Assembly: GCA_947179485.1 (NCBI GenBank) | Contig: OX359246.1 | Span: forward strand, 13,950,001 to 14,014,000 | Source: Allacma fusca | Taxonomy: Eukaryota > Arthropoda > Collembola > Symphypleona > Sminthuridae | Reading direction: 5' to 3' | Length of the DNA: 64,000 bases | Shown: positions 1 through 11,262 of the stretch, in pieces | Layout of the letters: every line of letters begins with the position of its first letter | How positions within the stretch are numbered: position 1 is the first letter of the stretch | Notes under the pieces: generated by a model | The model's input: the letters and a program-made list of their open reading frames with translations, nothing else | The model's database searches: none | Told to the model about the DNA's origin: nothing | Program-made: the position numbers and the translations under genes

Positions 1-952
1 TCTTGAATTATTAGTTCATTATTTTCCTTAAAGATCAAATCATTAGATTTCTCTGAGAATGGGAACTAAGCATTATCGTGAAATTGTCACAAACATTGTG
101 ATAACATGGACTCCAATTAAAATGCAAGTTAAAGTTTCAATCATTAAATGAAGCAATATTTGTATTTTATGGAATTTGGGTTATTTTCAACTGGGATATT
201 ACTTCAAAATTTAAATTTAAGAGAAATCCCACGCACTTTAGTCTTTGATGCAATTTAAAAGCAATCCGATCTTAATTTCATTTTCAAGCAAGGCTATAGC
301 TTTACATTTCAATCATCAATTAAGGATAAGAATTGCTGTAAAGAGCAATTTGTTTTCCTTTGTATCAATATTCCTTGTTTGATTGGTCAGAAACCAGAAA
401 TATTTAAATCTGGACCCTATTGAGTTTGTTTTGTTGGAAAACGGATTTCAAAAATTTCCCGCTCCGCGATTATTTAATTAAGACTGCCACGTGGAGCGGC
501 ATCAGGTACCTTATTACCCCCTCCTGATTGTAGTATTGAGCTCATGACAAAAATAAAAACAAAAAGTTTTGAAAAAATGAAATTTCGATAATTTTTGAAA
601 AAATGGTGTTAATAGTACTGACAAGCAAAGTCTTCCGATGTGACCTTCAGAATTAAATGAAAATTGGTGGAATTGTAGGCACTACTAACAGCGTTCACAC
701 AAACCACAAACTTGATGCCATCTCCTCTGGGTTCGGGCAGTAGGATATTTGAAAGTTTGATTTTTTTTGAAAGTTTGACAGGGGGGACCCTTCCTCGCTT
801 GAATTTTTTCATGTTAAATCCCATAAGAAAAATCCATTTTCGCAACTCGAATAAAATCCAAACTAATGTTCAGACATGTCACTATACATAAGTATATGTA
901 CAATCCGCGCTGCACGTGCTTTAGCGCGTATGTACGTGTTAATATAATAACA
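1..952. other. No gene recognised
   Basis: AT-rich DNA with no open frame, splice-supported exon or repeat terminus that I can defend. The minus-strand open frame at 609-845 has no family resemblance. Confidence 0.5.
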
Positions 953-1205
953 TTAGTAAAGCGAAGCGCTTTTGTAAAAAATTATCGTTTTTGATTTTGT
1001 CCCACGAAAGGCTCCCGCACGGGACGAGTTACATCGACTGAACCAGCGGCAAACGACCTGTTGGGTTCTATACTGCGGCATAACGCCTTTTTTTTCAATT
1101 TTTGAAATTTTATAAAATTTTATGAAATTTCCTGAAGTTTAGAAAATTCCCCGAATTCACGTAAAAATCTTATTTAACCGTATAAACGAATTCCTGGAAC
1201 AATAA
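953..1205 (-). repeat. Helitron-like repeat fragment R1, copy 1
   Basis: This stretch recurs in the same orientation at 41271-41495. Shared landmarks are the GCGAAGC mini-hairpin, the block GGCTCCCGCACGGGACGAG, and the run ATTCCCCGAATT followed by TTTAACCG. Read on the minus strand, the left end is a short hairpin followed by CTAA and then T, which is how Helitron 3' ends look (hairpin, CTRR, insertion between A and T). No Rep/helicase coding is visible, so at most it is a non-autonomous fragment. Confidence 0.5.
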
Positions 1206-1930
1206 AATCGTAGAAGCCAGGTTTTTACTTCAATTCGAAGGTTTTGATTATAATGATTTTCTTCCGAAATTTCATGAAATTTTGAATTTTATGGCGGGGA
1301 AGGTATTTTCCACGATTTTAGTGCTCCGGGAATTCGTTAAATGCTTGCGTATCTTGTAATTTTGGAAGTGTTAACTATAGTGACTTTAAAATATTATTTG
1401 ACCTATCTAGAATATTATTCTGTGCAAAATATAGCCTTCTACAATTGTGTAGCATGATTGGATCCTAGAACCTACAAACGCAAAGGTAATTGAGCACCCT
1501 GTAAATTATGGAGCTAAACTTCTCTATAAGTGCTTAAACCCTGGTGGGAGTCTACAAACAAATCAAACGTAATTATTAGAATGAGTCTTTGAATAGGTAA
1601 ATGAATTATCCATTAAACCACTATAATGAGACTGGCAATGAATGGCTTTACAGGTCGGTTAAATCTTGCACGGCCAGCGTAAACAGAATTAACCAAGACT
1701 TTCAGATTTATTCATAAGTTAAAGCCAAACCTATAAAACACATACTAACATCACACAGCTGCATAAGTGTTTTTGTTTTTCTACCACACCTAATGTGAAA
1801 CATTCGTGGACTAATGCTTCCGTACTGACCACAAGATTACATTATATTTTAACTTCAAAAAAATCTTATTGTGGGAATAGTATGCATCCATTACGCATTA
1901 ATTCGCAGAATTTATCAAATGAGAAGGGTA
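1206..1930. other. No gene recognised
   Basis: Upstream DNA of the HYD1-like gene. Short open frames at 1795-2074 overlap its promoter and leader and have no family resemblance. Confidence 0.45.
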
Positions 1931-1935
1931 TATCA

Positions 1936-1943
1936 TATAAAAA
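1936..1943 (+). promoter_or_regulatory. TATA box of the HYD1-like gene
   Basis: TATAAAAA lies about 200 bases upstream of the ATG at 2143. The likely transcript start near 1966 would give a short untranslated first exon ending at the donor GTAAGT at 2039. The acceptor is the AG at 2131-2132, after a TA-rich tract. Inferred from spacing only. Confidence 0.45.
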
Positions 1944-2142
1944 GACCGTGGGCGTTTACTCTGGGGTTGCTAATAGTTTACTGTTGTAGTAGGTACTTGA
2001 CAGACAACATTGAAACTGGGATTTTATGCAAAAGCAAAGTAAGTATTAAAAAACCACTAAAACATTTTTTATAATTGAAATTAAAAACATATTTGATGAA
2101 TATTGTTGAAAAACATTTGTTATATATTTTAGAATTGGAACC

Positions 2143-2484
2143 ATGGTTGCACTTTATCACTACACAAGTCACTCAAATGCAATAAAAATTGAAAATTCCG
2201 GGGTTATATATCAATCAATCAATAATGCTTCTTACGGAAAAGGAGTTTATTTGACTAGTTTAAGCCCATCAAATAAAATAGATACCATTGCTCTGAACAA
2301 CCACTTAAGTTCCCAGCTAGGGCAACAACAACTTAAACAAAATGGGAAAAAAGCTGAAGTGGCTTTCGAATTTGATTCTGAACAAATAAGTGCAACTAAA
2401 ATTCGAAACACTTCCGGGAGAGACATTATATCAAATATTTTATTCATCATTCTAAAGAATTTTATTGTGTTATTGAAATTTTAA
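2143..2484 (+). CDS. HYD1-type ADP-ribosyltransferase-like domain protein
   Basis: A 113-aa frame that begins almost directly with the motif of the Tox-ART-HYD1 family (Pfam family of that name): L-Y-H-Y-T-S at residues 4-9, a glycine and S at 20-25, then G-K-G-V-Y-L-T at 32-38. The three signature positions would be His6, Tyr36 and an acidic residue near 76-80. Family members are NAD-dependent ADP-ribosyltransferases or predicted ones, first defined in bacterial toxin domains but also found in eukaryotes; whether this copy is active is unknown. The ATG is the only sensible start: the spliced upstream exon has an in-frame TGA. There is no signal peptide or membrane segment. The last 18 residues look unlike the family, and another frame stays open past G-R-D (92-94), so the 3' end may be frameshifted or an exon may be missed. 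Confidence 0.55.
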   Translation: MVALYHYTSHSNAIKIENSGVIYQSINNASYGKGVYLTSLSPSNKIDTIALNNHLSSQLGQQQLKQNGKKAEVAFEFDSEQISATKIRNTSGRDIISNILFIILKNFIVLLKF

Positions 2485-2639
2485 TTCGGACTCAAAATTT
2501 TTACTGTGTACTTAATTCCACATTTTATATTTTCCCAACGATGAGGTCATCGTTTTCCCTCATCCAATGAATGTTAAGCCATACTTGTACTTTAAGAAAA
2601 TATATTACATTGTATGTAAAGAGTAGCAATGAAGCCTCT

Positions 2640-3120
2640 TACTGTTAACTGTAACACTTAAGGAATATTACTTACATTTGTAAAGAAAAGAGAATCTTAT
2701 TGTCTATTGTATCATGCTCAACTATTGGTTAAAAAAGGATGTTTCATCTAAGAAGCTTGGACTCTGTAGTCTCATTGGTATTAGCTCTGAATAAGAGTAA
2801 CAATGTAAATGTAACGGAAACGAAACCAGTTTGAACTGGATAATTCCTGTTTTACAGCTAACCCTACAGTATATAAACCCAGCTCCTTCACACACTCGGG
2901 GAGTCTGGCTCGGATCTTCTCCATTGTAACTTTACTGTTACTCTGCTGGACTCCACTCCACTCCACTCTCCTTCTCTAGCTCTCACTCTTCCTCTCATTC
3001 TTTTTGTACACTGAATAAATATCTCTATAATTGGCAATACTCTCTTAATATTCTCCCACTTTATTATTTAACTATTAGAGCTACATCCCTTTAAGGTATA
3101 ACTCCAATTAGACCTTAACT
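2640..3120 (+). mobile_element. Possible solo LTR (weak)
   Basis: A TATATAAA box near 2870 is followed about 140 bases later by a poly(A) signal GAATAAAT near 3012, with a CACTC-rich stretch between. This compact promoter to poly(A) arrangement is what an LTR (U3-R-U5) shows, and no open frame lies between. I could not fix TG/CA ends or a target duplication, so it may instead be an unannotated short transcript. Confidence 0.25.
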
Positions 3121-4396
3121 TTTACTGCTAAGCATATAGGGACACATATTGCACATAATTACTTAACTGGAACATTATGAATAATCCCAAATACAGATTT
3201 GACTTATCCCATCCAAATCCATACATGATTATTTTAATCAAATATTAAACTGAGCACTGTCGCAAACGTGGCTCAACGAATCATTGTTGTATTATAACGG
3301 TTATTATAAGGGAAGGGTATTTCCAATAGAACCCGTGCTAATCAAATACTTCACTTAGACAATTAGTAATTTTTATTCACATTCAAAAACTGCATTTTAT
3401 AACAGCACTTCCATGTTAAAGTTTATAAAATCAGGTAATCTGTCCTTGCCCGAGTGAAATCTATTGCTGACCATATCATTCACTCCACACGAGGATACTG
3501 GGAATTTTCGGAGACAAAATCAGCTAGGAGCAGCGTATTAAATAAATTAATGATTCCAAAAAACTTTTTAAAGTATTGCCAGAGTCCTTTGCATGGTAGT
3601 TAAAATATTCATAAGAACATATTTCTCCTATATTAGTACTGATAAGTTATATAATTCTCACCCGCTACTGATATTCTGATAAGAATAACAATTATTGTAG
3701 ATAAAACGTTATGATGTTGGATTCTTGGATTATTTATGACAAATAGAAACACGCGTCGGATTTTTGTGGAAAGACAGGAAGATTTTTTTTTATGTAAAAA
3801 CATTCCAGGCAGAAAATAAACAGACAGGGAAAATTTCATGGGAACTTGAAAACGGCCTTTTTAAACACGAATATTAATGAGATCATATTTCAGGCGGAAT
3901 AACCTCAACCAGGATTACCTCCAGTCGTACACACCCTTCGAACTGTATGTGTCCCGTCTGTTAATAGTAACTAGGCATTACGTATTGTAACTGAGTGAGA
4001 TACACATCAATACAGAGTTACAGGACAATTGTTTCCGTGTTGCTAATCTAAAGAGTTATTTTCTGAGGACACTTCTGGAATTCGATGAAACTGCGAAACA
4101 GAGTAGAGGTGACAATTTGTTCGGAAATTCCAACTTCCAGCAAAAACAATCAATCATTTTAGACCAAACAAATTGTTACTTTAATGTAGCCATAAAACAC
4201 ACTAGAATTTGTGACAATATACTAAAATAGGATTATGTCTAACATTTTCCTAAAATTGTCTTCGAAAATTAAGCGGAGTAAGAAATAGCCAGTATTTTTT
4301 TAAATAATAAATTAAAAAGTCACTCTGTTATATCAAGAAGTGAAGTCGTTTCCGTTAATTTTATATTTTGGAATTTTTGTTAGGCATAATTACCTG
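3121..4396. other. No gene recognised
   Basis: AT-rich spacer between the possible LTR and the minisatellite-bearing transposon. No supported exon or repeat was seen. Confidence 0.45.
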
Positions 4397-6485
4397 GGGG
4401 GTTATTCTCGAACACAATTTGCGATATCGCAAGTTACGACTTCGTAAGTACTTACGACAGGTGTCGTACGATGCCTCTACAATTTTCAAATTTTAATATT
4501 CTCAAAAACGATCGCAAGTATATCGTAGCTACGATCACATTTACGAATCGTAAACATGTAACGGACGCTCTGATTGGCTGTCAAAATTTTCGAATCTTAA
4601 GCCATCCAATAAGCCATAAAATTCTTCCCATTTGTCCTTTCTATCAGTTTCACGTATTGTTTTTCTTTACAAATCAATTTAACGTTTAAGGAGCGAAAAT
4701 GGCAAAAAATATAAAAACGAATTTATCAGAGCACCCCTCACTTCCCCTCCACTGCCCCTCCACTTCCCTTCAAATACATAACCCCTCCACTTCCCTTCAA
4801 ATACATAACCCCTCCACTTCCCTTCAAATACATAACCCCTCCACTTCCCTTCAAATACATAACCCCTCCACTTCCCTTTAAATACATAACCCCTCCACTT
4901 CCCTTCAAATACATAACCCCTCCACTTCCCTTCAAATACAGAACCCCTCCACTTCCCTTCAAATACATAACCCCTCCACTTCCCTTCAAATACATAACCC
5001 CTCCACTTCCCTTCAAATACATAACCCCTCCACTTCCCTTCAAATACATAACCCCTCCACTTCCCTTCAAATACAGAACCCCTCCACTTCCCTTCAAATA
5101 CATAACCCCTCCACTTCCCTTCAAATACAGAACCCCTCCACTTCCCTTCAAATACATAACCCCTCCACTTCCCTTCAAATACATAACCCCTCCACTTCCC
5201 TTCAAATACATAACCCCTCCACTTCCCTTCAAATACATAACCCCTCCACTTCCCTTCAAATACATAACCCCTCCACTTCCCTTCAAATACATAACCCCTC
5301 CACTTCCCTTCAAATACATAACCCCTCCACTTCCCTTCAAATACAGAACCCCTCCACTTCCCTTCAAATACATAACCCCTCCACTTCCCTTCAAATGCAT
5401 AACCCCTCCACTTCCCTTCAAATACAGAACCCCTCCACTTCCCTTCAAATACAGAACCCCTCCACTTCCCTTCAAATACATAACCCCTCCACTTCCCTTC
5501 AAATACAGAACCCCTCCACTTCCCTTCAAATACAGAACCCCTCCACTTCCCTTCAAATACATTACCCCTCCACTTCCCTTCAAATACATTACCCCTCCAA
5601 TTCACCTTCGAATAGATAACCTCTCCACTTCCCCTCCACTTCCCTTCAAATGCATAACCCCTCCACTTCCCCTCCACTTCCCTTCGAATACATAACCCCT
5701 CCACTTCCCTTCAAATACATAACCCCTCAATTTCCCCTCCACTTCCCTTCAAATACATAACCCCTCCATTTCCCCTCTACTTCCCTTCAAATACATAAAC
5801 CCTCCATTTCCCGTCCACTTACCTTCAAATACATAACCCCTCCATTTCCCCTCCACGTCACTTCAAATACATAACCCCTCCATGTCCCCTCCACTTCCCT
5901 TCAAATACATAACCCCTCCATGTCCCCTCCACTTCCCTTCAAATACATAACCCCTCCATTCCCCTCCATTTCCCCTCCATTTCCCCTCCATTTCCCCTCC
6001 ATTTCCCCTCCATTTCCCCTCCATTTCCCTTCAAATACATAACCCCCCGATTTCCCCCTATTTCCCCTCCATTTCTCCTCCATTTCCCCTCCATTTCCCC
6101 TAAAATACATAACCCCTCCACTTCCCTTCAAATACATAACCCCTCCATTTCCCCTCCATTTCCCCTCCATTTCCCTTCCATTTCCCCTCAAATACATAAC
6201 CCCTCCATTTCCCCTCCATTTCCCTTCAAATACATAACCCCTCCATTTCCCCTCCACTTCGAGTGGGTGTGGAGGGGGTGTGGAGGGGTTTTCAAATGAA
6301 CCCCGCCATATAAAGAATGCTTGATCGTATGTACCTACGACTGCTATTTAGTTGTCGTAAAGTTACGACAACTTTTGCGATTTTCTGAGAACTTGCGATT
6401 TTCAAAATGTTTTGAGAATCCCAACTATCGTAACGCGAGAGTTGCGACTGAAGTTACGATCGTAAGTCTTTCGAGAATAACCCCC
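4397..6485. mobile_element. Non-autonomous DNA transposon carrying a minisatellite
   Basis: The ends are inverted repeats: GGGGGTTATTCTCGAA at the left and its reverse complement at the right. The flanks repeat CTG on both sides (4394-4396 and 6486-6488), a 3-bp target duplication as made by PIF/Harbinger-type elements. Inside each end are scattered TTACGA/TCGTAA motifs in both orientations (4430-4560 and 6320-6460), like subterminal transposase sites. There is no transposase frame; most of the interior is a C-rich tandem array. The superfamily call rests only on duplication length and terminal G run. Confidence 0.7.
4735..6262. repeat. C-rich minisatellite, 27-bp and 12-bp modules
   Basis: From 4735 to about 5620 there are roughly 32 head-to-tail copies of a 27-bp unit made of CCCCTCCACTTC plus CCTTCAAATACATAA. 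Copies differ mainly at one site (ATACATAA or ATACAGAA), giving a variant map along the array. From about 5620 to 6262 the 12-bp half (CCCCTCCATTTC) is amplified alone in runs between 15-bp halves. The plus strand is nearly G-free, so the minus strand has regular G3-G4 runs. Both unit lengths are multiples of 3, which makes long open frames on both strands; I regard these as artefacts. Confidence 0.95.
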
Positions 6486-8071
6486 CTGGATTTTTTAAAT
6501 GGTCATTTGATTATTTAAACATAAATTTCCTTGTTGTAACATTTAAATAAATCTCCAAGAATCCTTGAACCACACCAGTTCCATAAAATCACAATCAATC
6601 TAGTACATACGTATCTATAGTTAAAAGTGACCTGAAAAGCTGTAATAATAGCTTGTCACGTGGAGGTTTAAATATTTTACTGGCAATAAGAAAAGTTTAA
6701 GGAGTAATTATGTAAAGTACTAACTTTGATAAGAATTAAAAATATACTGCCTAATATGATTTGATTTAAATTAACGATTGTTGTGGGAAGCTTAAAGTTT
6801 GTGTAATTACCTGGAGTTTCAAAAAAGCCAATTTCGCTACTCATTGTCAGTTTTTATTATTTATTACACCTCCTGGGATTTACATATTTTTCTGAATAGA
6901 AAACTCATATTGCACTAGGACGGAAAGTTCCCAATTCACAAGGGTATTTTGCTCTTATTTATTTCTAGGTTAAATTGACTCATTCCCACATTTAAAAAAT
7001 TTATGTTGTCATATTTTTGCATTACATTACTTCCCCTAATTCCCTACTAAAGCGGGTAATAAGGTAATAAAGCGTCCATTTTGGCGCATTATTTTGGAAC
7101 ACCTCCGTGATTTTCTGACATACTTATCACAGAGACAAGAACAAAATCTCGTTCAAAACCTCCTGCTAACCAGGACTCAGATTTTTTAAAAATTTGATTA
7201 CTTGATTGCATAGAGAATTTAACTGGTTTTTATAAAGATGTATTCAAAATTAAAAACTCAAATGTTTTTTGTATCCTAGTAGTAAATTAATTCGTTGTTT
7301 TATTCTACCCTAATCTTATTTTATTTTTAGTACGATTCTTTCTCTCTCATTATGTATACAGATACTTGGAATTATTTTGCTCTTAATTTTGTCCTGTTAA
7401 TATTGTATTGTGTTTTAATCTTTTAATGACACAATTCTGAATTTTGTGAATGCATTAGCCAAACTGATAACTGTAAAACTTGGGGTAACATTAAAGTATA
7501 TATTCCAAAACGTTCTCACTATCTGTAGTTTTGGAAATCAACTTGCGTGTACACTATGCTTAATAAAGTCAGTTCATGAGTAAACATTATGCATGTCTTG
7601 TGTAAGTCATAATACAAGTACAGTAATTATACTAGTGTGTAAATTAATGGACAATAATTACATATGTGCATACATATGCTCACTTTACGGGAAAATAATT
7701 CCATTTAAAATTGCGCGTATTTTTCAACTCATTATATTTTCAATTTTTATTTTTTGTTTGTTGAGCAATAATTATTAGTGTAGTGCGACTACTGTATTGT
7801 AGATTTACCTATTATTAATTATGTAATAAGCAATGCTGCTTGTTAGGGGCGAAATGAAACGAAGATTTTATTCATGACAGTCGTGCATGTCTTCTCGAAG
7901 CTTCAACACGATAACTGCCGAACCAATGGCAGGACAATTATTTTTAAAGTACCACATCACCTAACAAGTCGCAACGTCGCAAGACAATTGATTTGGAAGG
8001 AAATCGTAAGTTTGGCCACAGCAAGTTAAAAAATACTAAAACGTAACATCATATAGTAATACACATATCTA
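6486..8071. other. No gene recognised
   Basis: AT-rich spacer. Only short open frames without family resemblance were seen. Confidence 0.45.
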
Positions 8072-8775
8072 TACCAAAGGTGTCCGCCCACCCTACGTGT
8101 AGACCTATTCGTATGCTATTTGTAGGGTGCAAGGAATTGTAGAGACTTGTAGGTGAAATAGTGTGCAGGAATATACGCTAAAACCTAGCCTTACTTGAGC
8201 ATAGGTTTTGCTTTAATTTGTACTGGAAATATCACCAGCTAGAGTTCTAAACATTTGCAAAAGTTGAAACTCACCAAGTTATGTAGAAATTTCTGAGCTC
8301 AATTTAAATTTAAAAAGAGATTTACTATGACATATTGTGCCAACCAGTTAATAAATTCAGAATTGTCTTGTTTAGCTGATTTTGGAAAGTGTTTCTTATG
8401 GTATTTAACTTGTGAATTTTAAATTGCTACATGCCTTTTAGCCAATGCTGTAAAACGATTTCCGGCCCAGACAAAGATGAGATGGACAAACTCTATGCTT
8501 GTAGATAGGGTTTATTGGAGAACCAATGAATGCTTTTAAATAGTCTTGTGAAAAGTGTACAAAATGCAAAATGTAGAAAAAGGGTTGAATAAACTATTCT
8601 ATTTTACCAAAAACAGCAGGCTTATACATATAGGCTAGGCCCTTCCTATATATGAACGATATAGAATAGGCTAATCCATTCGATCGTTAAAATTTAGGCA
8701 TATTTGTAGGCTCGGCCCAAATTTTAATTCCAGGAAGGATATAGGCCAGGCTGACTCTTTTGCACACCTTTGGTA
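8072..8775. mobile_element. Miniature inverted-repeat element
   Basis: About 704 bp bounded by TACCAAAGGTGT and its exact inverse ACACCTTTGGTA. If the outer TA is the target duplication, the element starts CCAAAGGTGT. No coding capacity is seen. The interior has TAGGC-rich tracts at 8620-8760 that resemble those of the hAT element at 49487-50070. I could not find an 8-bp duplication, so the superfamily is open. Confidence 0.45.
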
Positions 8776-9441
8776 CATTCTGTAACACAAACGTCTAACC
8801 TTTCAGTCTCCCCTTATCCCACATAAGTGAATAACTAATAGCACTGATAGTATTTCTTTTCTTTTTTTAAATATTGTGGAAAATTGCGTTTGTAACAAAT
8901 TTAATAGGGATTCATTTGAGTCTAATATCGTCTGTCCATGTAAATAATTATGGTCTCAGGAAGTAAAAATGTGAGGCAACTTTGATGCTAATTGATTTAA
9001 AATATTTTTCTTATATTTCCTTCAGCCTTACTTAATTATTTGGTTCTCAAATTTTGAAAGTTTATACTAAAATTTTACCTGACTGTAATAATTCAAAATC
9101 TTGTAAAAGTTCTGACATTTTTAAACCAGGAACGAGTAATGAGCCATAGAACAATATGGGGAATTATCCCAGGATCGACAGCCTTGACCGATCCAAATTT
9201 TTAACTTCACATAAAATCACAAAGACATTTCTCACAAATTAATACAAATGCTCACGCAAGACTTCATAATGAAATTATTCCCAATGTACACTTTAACCTT
9301 CCTCATCCAAAAGCTCTTTTCAGCTCTTCTCAAAAAGTTACACTTTTCGCTGTACACATTTCTGAAACTAGCTACTTCAAGTAACAGCTTCACATCTTCG
9401 TATTTTTAGATCCTTAAATTTTCTCAAATTTTTGACAAGCA
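8776..9441. other. Upstream region of the dehydrogenase gene, nothing else seen
   Basis: No repeat terminus, TATA box or open frame that I can support; it presumably holds the promoter of the gene that starts at 9442. Confidence 0.4.
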
Positions 9442-10969
9442 ATGGGCAGTTTTGGAAGTGCGACTGTAATTATTTTATTATTCCCTTTTGAGATTCTCTC
9501 TCTCTGGGTGTTTTCTTTATTTATTCGATGTAGAGATATTTTCAAAATATTTTTCCCAGGATTTCCCAAATCTCTGGAAGGTGAAACAATACTTGTAAGT
9601 GAATAATCATTCACAGAAATGCAATCCTAATTAATTTGTTTGTAGGTAAATTTTATGCTTGGAAATTCACTCGGCTAAATTAAAGATAACAGGTGGGGCA
9701 AATGGAATTGGACAACAGCTTTGCTTTAAAATAGCTGAAAAAGAGAAGCGCCTGACAATTATAATTTGGGATGTTAATGACCAAGCTAATTCTGAGACAG
9801 TGACGAAGTTGAGGGCCATGGGTCTTGAAAACGCATTCGCTTTTAATGTTGATATCAGCAACAGGAAACAGGTGGCAGATGCCGCCCAGCGGGTAATAAA
9901 TATTACACTGTAATTTATTATAGCTATATAGTAATAATCAAATCTTAAAAATTACAGCCCTCACATATTGTGAGTAGTTAACATTTAAATGTTTAATTTC
10001 CGAAATTTTAAGGTACGGAAGGAAATAGGTGACGTCACAATTATTTTCAATAATGCTGGAATCCTTGGTCAACTGACAAATGGATGGAAGGAGGATCCAT
10101 CAATTTTTGAGAAAGTATTTGCAGTGAATGTATTTTCACATTCTTGGATCCTCAGGGAATTCTTACCCAAAATTATTGAGAATGGACGAGGTCATATTAT
10201 AGCCACTTGTTCAGTATTAGGACTCGTCCCATCAACATCTGGCTCAGCTTATGCTGCCTCCAAATTTGCTGTTCGGGGATTCATGGAAAGTATGAAGGAA
10301 GATTTGAGACATCATCCCTTGAAACCAAAAATACGTTTTACTACAGCTTATCCGGATTTAGTTATGACTAATATGACAGATGGAGTTGATATGAATACAC
10401 GGTAAAGTAAATTTTCGTTTTTACCGATGAAGCCCTTATTAAAAGATCAATTTCTCAGTTTCGATAAAAATATTTTCGTAATAAAATGGTTTCTTTCGCC
10501 ACGAACCATTTTTGAAGGATTTTATTATAACAAGCAAATAATTGCTCTTTACTTGGGGTTTTGACACCTAGAAACTGATCCGAATGGAAATGATAATTTG
10601 GTCAAAGTTGGCACAAATCTGAATATATTTAATTTTTTTGGTTTTTCAGGCGATACAAATTCCTGCGATCTGCTATGACACCAGAGTACGTGGCTCAGGA
10701 AATTCTTCGAGGTGTTTTACTAGAAATTGAACACGTTTATGTCCCACGTCGGCACCGTTTCGGCCATTTCTTGTTGTAAGATACTCAAAATTGTTGTGGT
10801 AATTAATTAAGTGTACAGATTTGAATGCTATAAAGAGCTAATCATGCATAAATTAAGAGTTTAAAATTTTTTTAACAGGGACATTAGTCCACCAGAGGTC
10901 ATCAGGAAATTTTACGATTGGTCGGGCTTCCCTTTACTTCATGTTCAGAGCGAGAAACGCGAGACATAG
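9442..10969 (+). CDS. SDR16C-like membrane short-chain dehydrogenase (retinol/steroid type)
   Basis: Five exons join in frame: 9442-9594, 9686-9892, 10013-10401, 10650-10775 and 10879-10969, giving 321 aa, normal for the family. Residues about 8-32 form an N-terminal hydrophobic anchor, followed by the P-K-S-L-E-G-E linker typical of SDR16C/RDH10/DHRS3-like enzymes. The Rossmann motif T-G-G-A-N-G-I-G is at 53-60, split by intron 1. Asp80 after the second strand suggests NAD(H) preference. N-N-A-G is at 133-136, and the catalytic set is Asn159, Ser187, Tyr200 and Lys204. Members oxidise or reduce retinoids, steroids or lipid carbonyls at the ER or lipid droplets; the substrate here cannot be told. 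All motifs are intact. An AATAAA follows at 11028. Confidence in the family is high; in the substrate, low. Confidence 0.9.
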
Positions 10970-11027
10970 TAGCAGGTGAGAGCTGCGATTTATGTCAGGT
11001 CTTTTAAGTACTGATGAATTGTATACA

Positions 11028-11033
11028 AATAAA
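11028..11033 (+). terminator. Poly(A) signal of the dehydrogenase gene
   Basis: AATAAA 59 bases after the TAG at 10967-10969; the nearest canonical signal downstream. Confidence 0.6.
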
Positions 11034-11181
11034 GTAAAAATTCAGTTCTCGGTATTTTTTGAAGTGCAATGTTAGAAGTAATTATGTATGAGGATAAAAG
11101 CAATTAAATTGAATTATAATGCACAAGTGAAATAATATTTTGCAACTTGTGTATGTACCTATATACGTTCAATGATTTGAA

Positions 11182-11262
11182 TTCCAGAATCTGGTTTTTT
11201 CTGCTCTCTTTTAAAAAATACTTCCAGAATCTGGTTTTTTTCTGCTCCCTTTTACAAAATAC
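11182..11262. repeat. Tandem duplication of about 40 bp
   Basis: Two adjacent copies (11182-11221 and 11222-11262) start with TTCCAGAATCTGG and end with AAAATAC, differing at only a few bases. Confidence 0.85.

Noticed and set aside
4679-5704. Open frame of 341 codons on the minus strand (and overlapping long frames on both strands)
   Set aside because: It lies in a minisatellite with a unit length divisible by three; all frames stay open by periodicity, and the peptide is a 9-residue repeat.
5901-6257. Gly/Trp/Arg-rich frames on the minus strand
   Set aside because: Same cause: 12-bp and 27-bp tandem units.
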